Shown here: one piece after another, positions 1-5,458 of the stretch
Layout: the number at the start of each line of letters is the position of its first letter
Numbering within the stretch: the stretch's first letter is position 1
NCBI GenBank assembly: GCA_028865375.1
Contig: JAGWKJ010000175.1
Span: 1-5,458, forward strand
From: Hyphomicrobiales bacterium
Lineage (GTDB): Bacteria > Pseudomonadota > Alphaproteobacteria > Rhizobiales > Beijerinckiaceae
Direction of reading: 5' to 3'
Length of the DNA: 5,458 nucleotides
Made by a program: the position numbers and the translations under genes
Notes under the pieces: model-generated
What the model was told of the DNA's origin: nothing
The model's input: only the letters and a program-made list of their open reading frames with translations
Database searches by the model: none

Positions 1-348
1 CATGATCGCGCGCGCCGCCTCGCGCCCGTCGGCGTCGACTGGGAGCGCATCGGCTCGGGCGCCGGCGGCGGTGGACCGGGTCTGGCCCCCTCCGAGGCGA
101 TGGTCGCCGCGTCGCGCCGCGTCGAGGGCGCGATCCGCGCGCTCGGTCGTGCGCAGGCGTCGCTGGCGCTCGACGTGTGCGTGCATCTCAAGGGGTTGGA
201 GACGGTGGAGCGCGAGCGCGGCTGGCCTCCGCGCGCGGCGCGCGTCGCGCTCGTGATGGCGCTGGAGGGCCTCGCCGAGCATTACGGCATCGCGGAGGAA
301 GCGCGCGGACCGTCGCGCGGCGCGATCCGGACGTGGGCGGCGGAATGA
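1..348 (+). CDS. DUF6456 domain protein, C-terminal part (5' truncated by window edge)
   Basis: The reading frame is open from base 1 and ends at TGA 346-348, giving 115 visible residues with the N-terminus outside the window. The C-terminal half reads as a compact helical domain with the segments LDVCVHLKGLETVERERGW and ALVMALEGLAEHYG. I recognise this pattern (buried Cys, KGLE-VER-RGWP, then LALE-LA-HYG) as the end of the DUF6456 family, found mainly in Alphaproteobacteria and often annotated as a hypothetical or helix-turn-helix-like protein. The first 30 or so visible residues include a Gly-rich stretch, probably a linker. No enzymatic motif is visible and the function is unknown. It may bind DNA, but nothing in this fragment proves that. 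The gene converges on sufE. Codon use is as GC-rich as in the neighbours, so there is no sign of recent transfer. Confidence 0.8.
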   Translation, partial: HDRARRLAPVGVDWERIGSGAGGGGPGLAPSEAMVAASRRVEGAIRALGRAQASLALDVCVHLKGLETVERERGWPPRAARVALVMALEGLAEHYGIAEEARGPSRGAIRTWAAE

Positions 349-377
349 GGGGGGCCGAGCGATTTCTTCGGGTGCGC

Positions 378-392
378 GGGCGCCAAGCGCCC
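378..392. terminator. Small GC hairpin in the convergent gap, possible bidirectional terminator
   Basis: The bases GGGCGC (378-383), CAA (384-386) and GCGCCC (387-392) form a perfect 6-bp stem with a 3-nt loop. The hairpin lies between the DUF6456 stop codon and the sufE stop codon, abutting the latter. Location between two convergent genes fits a terminator, but no T-run follows on either strand. It would therefore be a weak or non-canonical terminator, or chance in GC-rich DNA. Confidence 0.3.
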
Positions 393-824
393 TCACGCCG
401 CGCCGGCGCGCTCCGCCAGCGCGGCGCGGGCTTCCGCCTTGATGCGCTCGATCATCGCGCGAACGCCGTTGGCGCGTTGCGGGGTGAGGTGATCGGCCAG
501 CCCGAGGCCGGCGAAAATCGTCCAGGCGTCGAGCGCGGCGATCTCGCCCGCCCGCTTGCCCGAGAAGATCGCCAGCGCCAGCGCCACCAGTCCGCGCACG
601 ATGTACGCGTCGCTGTCGCCGCGCAGGGTCAGCACGGGATCGGCCCCGTCGCCCACCCGCGTGTCGAGCCACACTTGGCTGGCGCAGCCGCGCACCTTGT
701 TGGCCTCCGTGCGGGCGGTCTCGGGCAGGGGCTCGAGCGTCTTGCCGAGGTCGATCAGGTGGCGATAGCGGTCCTCCCAATCCTCGATCAGGTCGAAGTC
801 GGCGAGGATGTCGTCGAGGGTCAT
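393..824 (-). CDS. sufE: SufE family cysteine desulfurase sulfur acceptor
   Basis: This 143-residue protein begins MTLDDILADF and ends at TGA 395-393. SufE accepts persulfide sulfur from the cysteine desulfurase SufS, stimulates it, and passes sulfur on for Fe-S cluster assembly in the cytosol. The active-site region is plain: NKVRGCASQVWL places the acceptor cysteine at residue 47, close to Cys51 of E. coli SufE, and length matches the family (about 140 residues). The N-terminal pattern (I-DF-LI-DWEDRYRHLIDLG) and the C-terminal LGLADHLTPQRANGVRAMI are also typical. The frame is open upstream to 1067, but that extension is Arg/Gly-rich and unlike SufE, so the start at 824 is preferred. The ribosome binding site there is weak. 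No sufS or other suf gene is adjacent, so it appears to act in trans with a distant suf operon. Confidence 0.93.
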   Translation of the reverse strand: MTLDDILADFDLIEDWEDRYRHLIDLGKTLEPLPETARTEANKVRGCASQVWLDTRVGDGADPVLTLRGDSDAYIVRGLVALALAIFSGKRAGEIAALDAWTIFAGLGLADHLTPQRANGVRAMIERIKAEARAALAERAGAA

Positions 825-849
825 GGTCGTCCGGTCCGTCCTGTCGCCG

Positions 850-880
850 CTTATATGGCGAGCGAAGCGGATCGCGCCAA
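850..880 (-). promoter_or_regulatory. Candidate sufE promoter (weak prediction)
   Basis: On the minus strand TATAAG (855-850) matches five of six bases of a -10 box. TTGGCG (880-875) lies upstream as a poor -35 box with a 19-bp spacer, longer than ideal. A start site near 843 would leave a leader of about 20 nt before the sufE ATG at 824. The AT-rich TATATAAG-like patch stands out in otherwise very GC-rich DNA. This is pattern matching only. Confidence 0.27.
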
Positions 881-1012
881 CGAGGCGATCGGGCAGGGCG
901 CCTCGTCCCATTCGTATCGACCCCATACAGCCCGTTGCGCCCGGACGCCGCCCCGTGTAAGGACCCGCCCCGGAACGGCCCGGCCTTTTCAGGGCTGCCG
1001 CGGCGGTTCCAT

Positions 1013-1096
1013 TTCGCTCGACCGAAGCGAACGGGCGCGAGCCCGCCAACCAAGAACCGGGCCGCAAGGCCCGCGCCAGTCGGGCCGCCAGGCCCG
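1013..1096 (+). promoter_or_regulatory. Structured rpmI leader: four consecutive short hairpins
   Basis: Four small perfect stems lie head to tail in the untranslated leader of rpmI. They are: TTCGCT/AGCGAA (1013-1018 with 1026-1031, 7-nt loop); CGGGC/GCCCG (1032-1036 with 1041-1045) closed by GCGA; CGGGCC/GGCCCG (1058-1063 with 1068-1073) closed by GCAA; and CGGGCC/GGCCCG (1081-1086 with 1091-1096) closed by GCCA. The GCGA and GCAA loops are GNRA tetraloops. The last stem ends one base before the AGGAG ribosome binding site at 1098-1102. No T-run follows, so these are not terminators. In E. coli and Firmicutes, bL20 represses its own rpmI-rplT operon by binding the leader RNA. A similar role here is an inference from position and structure, and I do not recognise a named leader motif. 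Confidence 0.45.
1058..1096 (+). repeat. Near-identical pair of 16-nt hairpin repeats in the rpmI leader
   Basis: The 16-nt unit at 1058-1073 (CGGGCCGCAAGGCCCG) recurs at 1081-1096 with one loop change (A to C), separated by 7 nt. Because both units are self-complementary, they can form two separate hairpins. Alternatively, the inner arms (1068-1073 with 1081-1086, 7-nt loop CGCCAGT) can pair while the outer arms (1058-1063 with 1091-1096) close around them. This gives mutually exclusive folds next to the rpmI ribosome binding site. Confidence 0.7.
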
Positions 1097-1108
1097 CAGG
1101 AGAACCGA

Positions 1109-1309
1109 ATGCCCAAGTTGAAGACGAAGTCCGGCGCCAAGAAGCGCTTCAAGGTCACCGGGACCGGGAAGGTCGTTTACGCCCAGAGCGGCAAGCGGCA
1201 CGGCATGATCAAGCGCACCAACAAGCAGATCCGCGACCATCGCGGCACGACGACGCTGTTCAAGACGGACGGCGACAACGTGAAGAAATATTTCCTGCCC
1301 AACGCCTGA
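1109..1309 (+). CDS. rpmI: Large ribosomal subunit protein bL35
   Basis: This 66-residue, strongly basic protein is bL35 of the 50S ribosomal subunit. It starts MPKLKTKSGAKKRFKVTGTG, the hallmark N-terminus of the family, continues through GKRHGMIKRTNKQIRD, and ends KKYFLPNA. Length equals the family norm of about 64-67 residues. ATG 1109 is preferred over in-frame starts upstream because the protein begins at the conserved MPKLKT and AGGAG (1098-1102) sits 6 nt before it. The upstream open frame is just the structured leader read as protein. The gene is followed after 31 nt by rplT in the usual rpmI-rplT pair, so the two are almost certainly co-transcribed. In E. coli infC precedes rpmI, but here the upstream neighbour is a divergent sufE, so rpmI should have its own promoter within 825-1050. 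Confidence 0.98.
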   Translation: MPKLKTKSGAKKRFKVTGTGKVVYAQSGKRHGMIKRTNKQIRDHRGTTTLFKTDGDNVKKYFLPNA

Positions 1310-1340
1310 TCGCCACCCCATCCTCACCCGGAGATAAACG

Positions 1341-1742
1341 ATGTCCCGCGTCAAACGCGGCGTGACCGCCCACGCCAAGCACAAGAAGGTCCTCGACCAG
1401 GCGAAAGGCTATTTCGGCCGTCGCAAGAACACGATCCGGATCGCCAAGCAGGCGGTCGAGAAGGCGATGCAATACGCCTATCGCGACCGCAAGAACCGCA
1501 AGCGTGAGTTCCGCGCGCTGTGGATCCAGCGCCTCAACGCCGCCGCGCGCGAGCACGGCCTGACCTATTCCCGCCTGATCGCGGGCCTGGCGGGCGCGGG
1601 CATCGAGCTCGACCGCAAGGTGCTGTCCGACATGGCGATCCACGAGCCCGCGGCGTTCGCCGCGGTGGTGGAAAAGGCCAAGGCGGCGCTGCCCAAGGTC
1701 CTCGCCAAGGACACGGCCAAGGACGCCGCGAAGGCCGCGTAA
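1341..1742 (+). CDS. rplT: Large ribosomal subunit protein bL20
   Basis: This 133-residue basic protein is bL20, an early 23S rRNA-binding assembly protein of the 50S subunit. In E. coli and Bacillus it is also the translational repressor of its own operon. The start MSRVKRGVTAHAKHKKVL and the segments AKGYFGRRKNTIRIAKQAV, YAYRDRKNRKREFR, LWIQRLNAA and LDRKVLSDMAI are the conserved family blocks in order. The GGAG at 1330-1333 lies 7 nt before ATG 1341. Typical bL20 proteins are about 117-120 residues. This one carries an extra Ala/Lys/Asp-rich tail of about 14 residues (ending DTAKDAAKAA), likely flexible and surface-exposed; such tails occur in some alphaproteobacteria. A terminator-like hairpin follows at 1759-1778 before pheS. 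Confidence 0.98.
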   Translation: MSRVKRGVTAHAKHKKVLDQAKGYFGRRKNTIRIAKQAVEKAMQYAYRDRKNRKREFRALWIQRLNAAAREHGLTYSRLIAGLAGAGIELDRKVLSDMAIHEPAAFAAVVEKAKAALPKVLAKDTAKDAAKAA

Positions 1743-1758
1743 GACGATGCGACGGACG

Positions 1759-1788
1759 GGCCCGCCCGCCGGCGGGCCTTCTCGCTTT
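1759..1788 (+). terminator. GC hairpin with partial T-tract between rplT and pheS: terminator or attenuator
   Basis: GGCCCGCC (1759-1766) and GGCGGGCC (1771-1778) form a perfect 8-bp stem with the 4-nt loop CGCC. The stem is followed directly by TTCTCGCTTT (1779-1788), an interrupted pyrimidine-rich tract. It fits an intrinsic terminator with partial read-through at the end of rpmI-rplT. It ends only 19 nt before the pheS ATG, so it may also set pheS expression. No Phe-rich leader peptide is seen in front of it, so the E. coli type of pheST attenuation is not supported. Confidence 0.65.
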
Positions 1789-1797
1789 CGAGGCCCC

Positions 1798-2865
1798 ATG
1801 GACGATCTCGCTTCGCTCGAAGCCCGCTCGCTCGCCGCCATCGCCGCGGCGGGCGACGAAGGCGCGCTCGAACAGGCGCGGCTCGACGCGCTCGGCAAGA
1901 AGGGCGCGGTCAGCGCCGCGCTGGCCACGCTGGGCAAGATGGCGCCCGACGAGCGCCGCGCCGCCGGCGCCGCGATCAATGCGGTCAAGGACCGCGTGAC
2001 GGAAGCGCTCGCCGCCCGCAAGGGCGAGCTGAAGTCGGCCGCGCTGTCGGCGCGGCTGGCGCGCGAGACGATCGACGTGACGCTGCCCGTGCGGCCTTCG
2101 CCCGCCGAGGCCGGGCGCGTGCACCCGATCGCGCAGGTCACCGACGAGATCGTCTCGATCTTCGCCGACATGGGCTTCTCGGTCGCCGAGGGGCCCGACG
2201 TCGAGACCGACGACTACAACTTCACCAAGCTGAACTTCCCCGTCGGCCATCCCGCGCGCGAGATGCAGGACACGTTCTTCTTCGCGCCCGACGCGAAGGG
2301 CGAGCGCAAGCTGCTGCGCACCCACACCAGCCCCGTGCAGGTGCGCACGATGCTGGCGAAGAAGCCGCCGATCCGCGTCATCTGCCCCGGCCGCGTCTAT
2401 CGCTCCGACTGGGACGAGACGCACACGCCGATGTTCCACCAGGTCGAGGGCCTCGTCGTCGATTCGAGCGCCAACCTCGGCAACCTGAAATGGACGCTGG
2501 AGGAATTCCTGAAGGCGTTCTTCGAGACGCCCAAGGTCGGCCTGCGCTTCCGCCCGAGCTTCTTCCCCTTCACCGAGCCCTCGGTGGAGGTGGACGTGCA
2601 ATGCCGGCGCTCGGGCGGCGAGATCCGCTTCGGCGAGGGCGACGACTGGCTGGAAATTCTGGGCAGCGGCATGGTGCATCCCAACGTGCTGCGCAATTGC
2701 GGCATCGACCCCGACGTCCACCAGGGCTTCGCGTTCGGCATGGGCATCGACCGGCTGGCGATGCTGAAATACGGCGCGCCCGACCTGCGCGACTTCTTCG
2801 AGGCGGACGTGCGCTGGCTGCGCCACTTCGGCTTCCGCGCGCTCGACGTGCCGGGCGGGGAGTAG
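1798..2865 (+). CDS. pheS: Phenylalanine--tRNA ligase alpha subunit
   Basis: This 355-residue protein is the catalytic alpha subunit of the cytosolic (alpha-beta)2 phenylalanyl-tRNA synthetase, a class II enzyme that charges tRNA-Phe. An N-terminal coiled-coil (about residues 1-85, Ala/Glu/Arg-rich) precedes the catalytic core. Visible core motifs are THTSPVQ (175-181), YRSDWDETHTPMFHQVEG (ending near 218, motif 2 region with F213-H214-Q215-E217), EPSVEVDVQC, and motif 3 FAFGMGIDRLAMLKYG with Ala312 and Arg319. Ala312 corresponds to the Phe-pocket alanine (Ala294 in E. coli). ATG 1798 is chosen because MDDLASLEARS matches the family start and GAGG lies at 1790-1793; an in-frame ATG at 1747 would add 17 atypical residues encoded by the hairpin. 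Length is normal and the gene is intact. Unusually, pheT does not follow: the next gene is convergent, 3 bp beyond the stop. Confidence 0.98.
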   Translation: MDDLASLEARSLAAIAAAGDEGALEQARLDALGKKGAVSAALATLGKMAPDERRAAGAAINAVKDRVTEALAARKGELKSAALSARLARETIDVTLPVRPSPAEAGRVHPIAQVTDEIVSIFADMGFSVAEGPDVETDDYNFTKLNFPVGHPAREMQDTFFFAPDAKGERKLLRTHTSPVQVRTMLAKKPPIRVICPGRVYRSDWDETHTPMFHQVEGLVVDSSANLGNLKWTLEEFLKAFFETPKVGLRFRPSFFPFTEPSVEVDVQCRRSGGEIRFGEGDDWLEILGSGMVHPNVLRNCGIDPDVHQGFAFGMGIDRLAMLKYGAPDLRDFFEADVRWLRHFGFRALDVPGGE

Positions 2866-2868
2866 GGA

Positions 2869-3576
2869 CTACCCCCTCACCTTGAACACCCTGTCGCGGC
2901 CGAGCGCGTAGGCCGCGAGGCCGGCGCCGAACAGGCCGTCGAACGCCGGGTGGCGAAGCTCCAGCCCGCCCGCATAGGCGCCGAAGGCGGGCAGGATCGC
3001 GCGCCGCCCGTCGCAGGCGACGCAGCGCCGGCGCGTCGCGCCCAGCCGCGTCACCACGCGCACTTCGGGGTGAAGATGCCCGGCGATCTCGCCTTTCGCC
3101 GCGGCCCCGCGCGCGGGCTCGTGGCGCAATATGAGCGGGCCCAACTGAGCCTCGTGAGCATGGTCGCCGAGCAGGCCGCCGGGCGGTGCGGGATCGTGGT
3201 TGCCGGCGATCCAGAGCAGCGCGCGGCCGGCCGCCAGCCGTTCGATCACGGCGCGATCATGCGGCGCCAGCCGGGCGGGCCCGTCGTCGTCGTGGAATGC
3301 ATCGCCGAGCGAGACGACGAGAAGCGGGTCGCGCCGCTCCACCAGCGCCTCGAGCCGCGCCAGCGTGGCGGCGGTGTCGTGCGGGGGCAGCGGCAAGCCG
3401 TACCGCGCCGCAAAAGCGGAGCCCTTTTCCAGATGCAGGTCGGCGACGATCAGCGCGCGCGCGGCCTCGAACCACAGCGCGCCGGCGGGGTCGCATTCGA
3501 GCGGCACGCCTTCGACCGTCAGCATCGCCGCGCCGGCGGCGTCCTCGTCCGGTCGCACCGACGTGTCTTCGCTCAT
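2869..3576 (-). CDS. pdeM: Ligase-associated DNA damage response endonuclease PdeM (metallophosphoesterase)
   Basis: This 235-residue protein is a calcineurin-like metallophosphoesterase of the PdeM type, whose characterised relatives are Mn-dependent DNA nucleases in a repair gene cluster. The metal-binding motifs are all present in order: ADLHLEKG (Asp46, His48), LGDAFHD (Asp92, His95), AGNHDP (Asn126, His127), RHEP (His152) and GHLHP (His167, His169). The segment KGSAFAARYGLPLPPHDTAATL after motif I is characteristic of this subfamily. ATG 3576 overlaps the TGA of the upstream helicase as ATGA, indicating translational coupling, and is preferred. The first 17 residues are acidic and not conserved-looking, and Met18 (3525) is a possible alternative start. 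The gene ends at TAG 2871-2869, 3 bp from the convergent pheS stop. No signal peptide is seen, so it should act in the cytoplasm with the helicase. Confidence 0.93.
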   Translation of the reverse strand: MSEDTSVRPDEDAAGAAMLTVEGVPLECDPAGALWFEAARALIVADLHLEKGSAFAARYGLPLPPHDTAATLARLEALVERRDPLLVVSLGDAFHDDDGPARLAPHDRAVIERLAAGRALLWIAGNHDPAPPGGLLGDHAHEAQLGPLILRHEPARGAAAKGEIAGHLHPEVRVVTRLGATRRRCVACDGRRAILPAFGAYAGGLELRHPAFDGLFGAGLAAYALGRDRVFKVRG

Positions 3577-5458
3577 CCGCCGGCCTCCCGAACCAATTCG
3601 CGCGCGGCCTCGGCGAGGATCGCGTCGCGCGCCTCTCCCTGCACCGATTCCTTGCCGATCTCCAACAGGCCGGGCACGGCGAGCGGCGACACGCGGTCGA
3701 GCCGCCGGTGCTCGATGCGGCCCTTGGCGCGCGCCAGCAGGTCGGCCAGCCGCTCGAGGTCGAGCAGGCCGCCCAGCGCGTCCTCGCGCGCGGCTTCCAG
3801 CAGCACGTGGCCGGGGTCGTGGGCGCGCAGCACGTCGTAGATCAGGTCGGTCGAGACGGTCATCTGGCGACCCGTCTTCTCGCGGCCGGTATGGCGGCGC
3901 TCGACCAGCAGCGCGATCTGGGCGCAGACGCGGAACGTACGCTTGAGCAGCGCGGATTCGGCGAGCCATTCCTCGAGGTCGTCGCCGAGCATGTCCTGGC
4001 CGAACAGGCCGGCGAGGTCGAGCCGGCCCATGTCGTCGAGGCCCCAGACCGTGATCGAATAGTCGTTGCAGACGAAGCCGAGCGGGCGCGCGCCCAGCCG
4101 TTCCAGCCGGCGCGTCAGCAACATGCCGAGCGACTGGTGGGCGAGGCGGCCCTCGAACGGATAGGCGGCGAGATAGTGCCGCGCGCCGCGCGGAAACGTC
4201 TCCACCAGCAGGCCGTCGGGCCGCGGCAACGAGGAGACGCGCCGCTGCATGTCGAGCCATTCCGCGGTTTGCGGCGGCAGCGCCGTCCAATGCGCGGGGT
4301 CGGCGATCAGCGCGCGAACGCGCTTGGCGAGCCAAGTCGACAGCGGGAACTTGCCGCCGGCGTAGGAGGGCGCCTTGGGCGCGTCGGACGTCGTGCGCGA
4401 GACGAGCGCCTCGTCTTCGACGATGGCGTTCAGCCGCAGCACTTCGCCCGCGAAGGCGAAGCTGTCGCCCGGCGCCAGCGTCTCGAGGAAATATTCCTCG
4501 ATGCGGCCGAGCGCGCGCCCGCCGCGCCGCGCCGCTCCGCCCGACGCGGCGCCGGCCCGCGTCGGCTTGGGCGCGAGCCGCACGGTGAGCATTTCGCTTT
4601 CCACGATCGTGCCGACGTTCAGGCGGTAGAGCTGCGCGAGGCGCGGATCGGAGAGCCGCCACAGGCCGTCGGCGCCCTTGCGCATGCGCGCGTGGCGCTC
4701 GTAGGCGCGCAGGGCGTAGCCGCCGGTGGCGACGTAATCGAGGCAACGCGCGAAGCGGTCGGGGGGCATGTCGGCATAGGGCGCGGCGGAGCGCACCTCG
4801 GCCTCGAATTGCGCGGCGTCGAACGGCCCGGCGACCGCGCGCCCGAACAGGTGCTGCGCCAGCGCGTCGATCGCGCCGGCGCGCGGCTTGGGCGTGTCCT
4901 GCTCGCCGGCGGTCGCGGCTTCGACGGCGGCGAGACATTCCAGGGTCTCGAAGCGGTTGGCGGGCGCGAGCAGCGCCTGCGAGGGCTCGTCGAGCCGGTG
5001 GTTGGCGCGCCCGACGCGCTGCAACAGCCGGCTCGATCCCTTGGGCGCGCCGACGTTGACGACGAGGTCGACGTCGCCCCAGTCGATGCCCAGATCCAGC
5101 GTCGAGGTGCAGACCACCGCGCGCAATTCCCCGCGCGCCATCGCCGCCTCGACGCGCCGCCGGCGCGTGGCGTCGAGCGAGCCGTGGTGCAGCGCGATCG
5201 GCAGGTCGGCCTCGTTGACGCGCCACAGCTCCTGGAAGGTCATCTCCGCCTGGGCGCGCGTGTTGACGAACACCAGCGTCATCCGGCGGCGCGCGATCTC
5301 GGCGTAGATCTCGCCCATCGCATGGCGCGCCGAATGGCCGGCCCAGGGCAGCCGCTCCCGCGTGTCGAGAATGCGGATGTCGGCCTTCGCGCCGTCGGGC
5401 GCGACGACCGGGCGGGCGAGCGTCGGCGCGCCCGGCCGTTGCGGCGCCAGCCAGCGGC
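3573..5458 (-). CDS. Ligase-associated DNA damage response DEXH-box helicase (Lhr-Core type), N-terminus beyond window
   Basis: The frame is open to the right edge and ends at TGA 3575-3573, giving about 627 visible residues. Family members are about 800-850 residues, so roughly the first 200 (Walker A and DEXH box) lie outside. Lhr-Core enzymes are ATP-dependent 3'-to-5' superfamily 2 helicases. The second RecA domain is visible: motif IV TLVFVNTRAQAE (5279 downward), motif V TSTLDLGIDWGDVD (from 5108) and motif VI QRVGRANHR (5021-4995). These are followed by the Lhr-specific winged-helix and beta-barrel regions with segments such as IEEYFLETLAPGDSFAFAGE, PRPDGLLVETFPRGARHYL, GREKTGRQMTVSTDLIYDVL and RVSPLAVPGLLEIGKES. 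A low-complexity Ala/Gly/Arg stretch (4574-4518) looks like a loop insertion. The gene overlaps pdeM by 4 nt. It should act in DNA repair with an ATP-dependent ligase and exonuclease expected upstream, off the right edge. Confidence 0.95.
   Translation of the reverse strand, partial: RWLAPQRPGAPTLARPVVAPDGAKADIRILDTRERLPWAGHSARHAMGEIYAEIARRRMTLVFVNTRAQAEMTFQELWRVNEADLPIALHHGSLDATRRRRVEAAMARGELRAVVCTSTLDLGIDWGDVDLVVNVGAPKGSSRLLQRVGRANHRLDEPSQALLAPANRFETLECLAAVEAATAGEQDTPKPRAGAIDALAQHLFGRAVAGPFDAAQFEAEVRSAAPYADMPPDRFARCLDYVATGGYALRAYERHARMRKGADGLWRLSDPRLAQLYRLNVGTIVESEMLTVRLAPKPTRAGAASGGAARRGGRALGRIEEYFLETLAPGDSFAFAGEVLRLNAIVEDEALVSRTTSDAPKAPSYAGGKFPLSTWLAKRVRALIADPAHWTALPPQTAEWLDMQRRVSSLPRPDGLLVETFPRGARHYLAAYPFEGRLAHQSLGMLLTRRLERLGARPLGFVCNDYSITVWGLDDMGRLDLAGLFGQDMLGDDLEEWLAESALLKRTFRVCAQIALLVERRHTGREKTGRQMTVSTDLIYDVLRAHDPGHVLLEAAREDALGGLLDLERLADLLARAKGRIEHRRLDRVSPLAVPGLLEIGKESVQGEARDAILAEAARELVREAGG

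Noticed and set aside
855..960. Possible small upstream peptide starting at ATG 855 before rpmI
   Set aside because: The frame does not stop before rpmI, has no ribosome binding site and shows no plausible protein character.
935..963. Candidate rpmI promoter TTGCGC (935-940) with TGTAAG (956-961)
   Set aside because: The match is poor, the spacer is only 15 bp, and similar pairs arise easily by chance; too weak to annotate.
177..1121. Long plus-strand open frame (314 codons) across sufE and the rpmI leader
   Set aside because: It is antisense to a clear SufE gene, Arg/Ala/Gly-rich, and has no recognisable domain; long shadow frames are expected at this GC content.
1534..2826. Minus-strand open frame of 430 codons opposite rplT and pheS
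   Set aside because: It is the reverse-frame shadow of two certain genes, with His/Arg/Ala-rich composition and no family signature.
2895..2917. 7-bp inverted repeat CGCGGCC/GGCCGCG near the 3' end of pdeM, possible terminator for pheS
   Set aside because: It lies within the pdeM coding sequence, has a 9-nt loop and no T-run on either strand; probably chance from GC-rich codons.
3577..5226. Extension of the pdeM frame far upstream (to 785 codons), which might suggest a fusion protein
   Set aside because: The upstream part is the helicase gene read in another frame, almost pure Arg/Ala/Pro; the real PdeM begins at the ATGA overlap.

Overview
The window is very GC-rich DNA. Its gene content and protein types (DUF6456, SufE, rpmI-rplT-pheS, a ligase-associated Lhr helicase and PdeM) point to an alphaproteobacterium, most likely in the Hyphomicrobiales/Rhizobiales range. 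That placement rests on recognising protein families, not on a search. Most of the window is housekeeping or DNA-repair sequence. I see no insertion sequence, prophage, CRISPR array, tRNA or rRNA.

Left part (1-824): the C-terminal end of a DUF6456 protein runs rightward off the left edge. It converges, across a 44-bp gap with a small GC hairpin, on a leftward sufE encoding the SufE sulfur acceptor for Fe-S cluster assembly. Middle part (825-2865): a 284-bp divergent intergenic region separates sufE from rightward rpmI (bL35), rplT (bL20) and pheS (phenylalanyl-tRNA synthetase alpha). The leader before rpmI holds a row of short GC hairpins, two of them near-identical copies next to the ribosome binding site. 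A strong GC hairpin sits between rplT and pheS and looks like a terminator or attenuator.

Right part (2869-5458): a leftward repair operon converges on pheS with only 3 bp between stop codons. It contains most of a ligase-associated Lhr-type DEXH helicase (N-terminus beyond the right edge) and, coupled by an ATGA overlap, pdeM, a calcineurin-like metallophosphoesterase/nuclease. In related genomes these two genes belong to a four-gene cluster with an ATP-dependent DNA ligase and a predicted exonuclease. Those two genes would be expected just past the right edge.

The main points for a second look are the absence of pheT after pheS, the repeated hairpins in the rpmI leader, the rplT-pheS attenuator candidate, and the incomplete repair cluster. 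None of these is a clearly new biological system.
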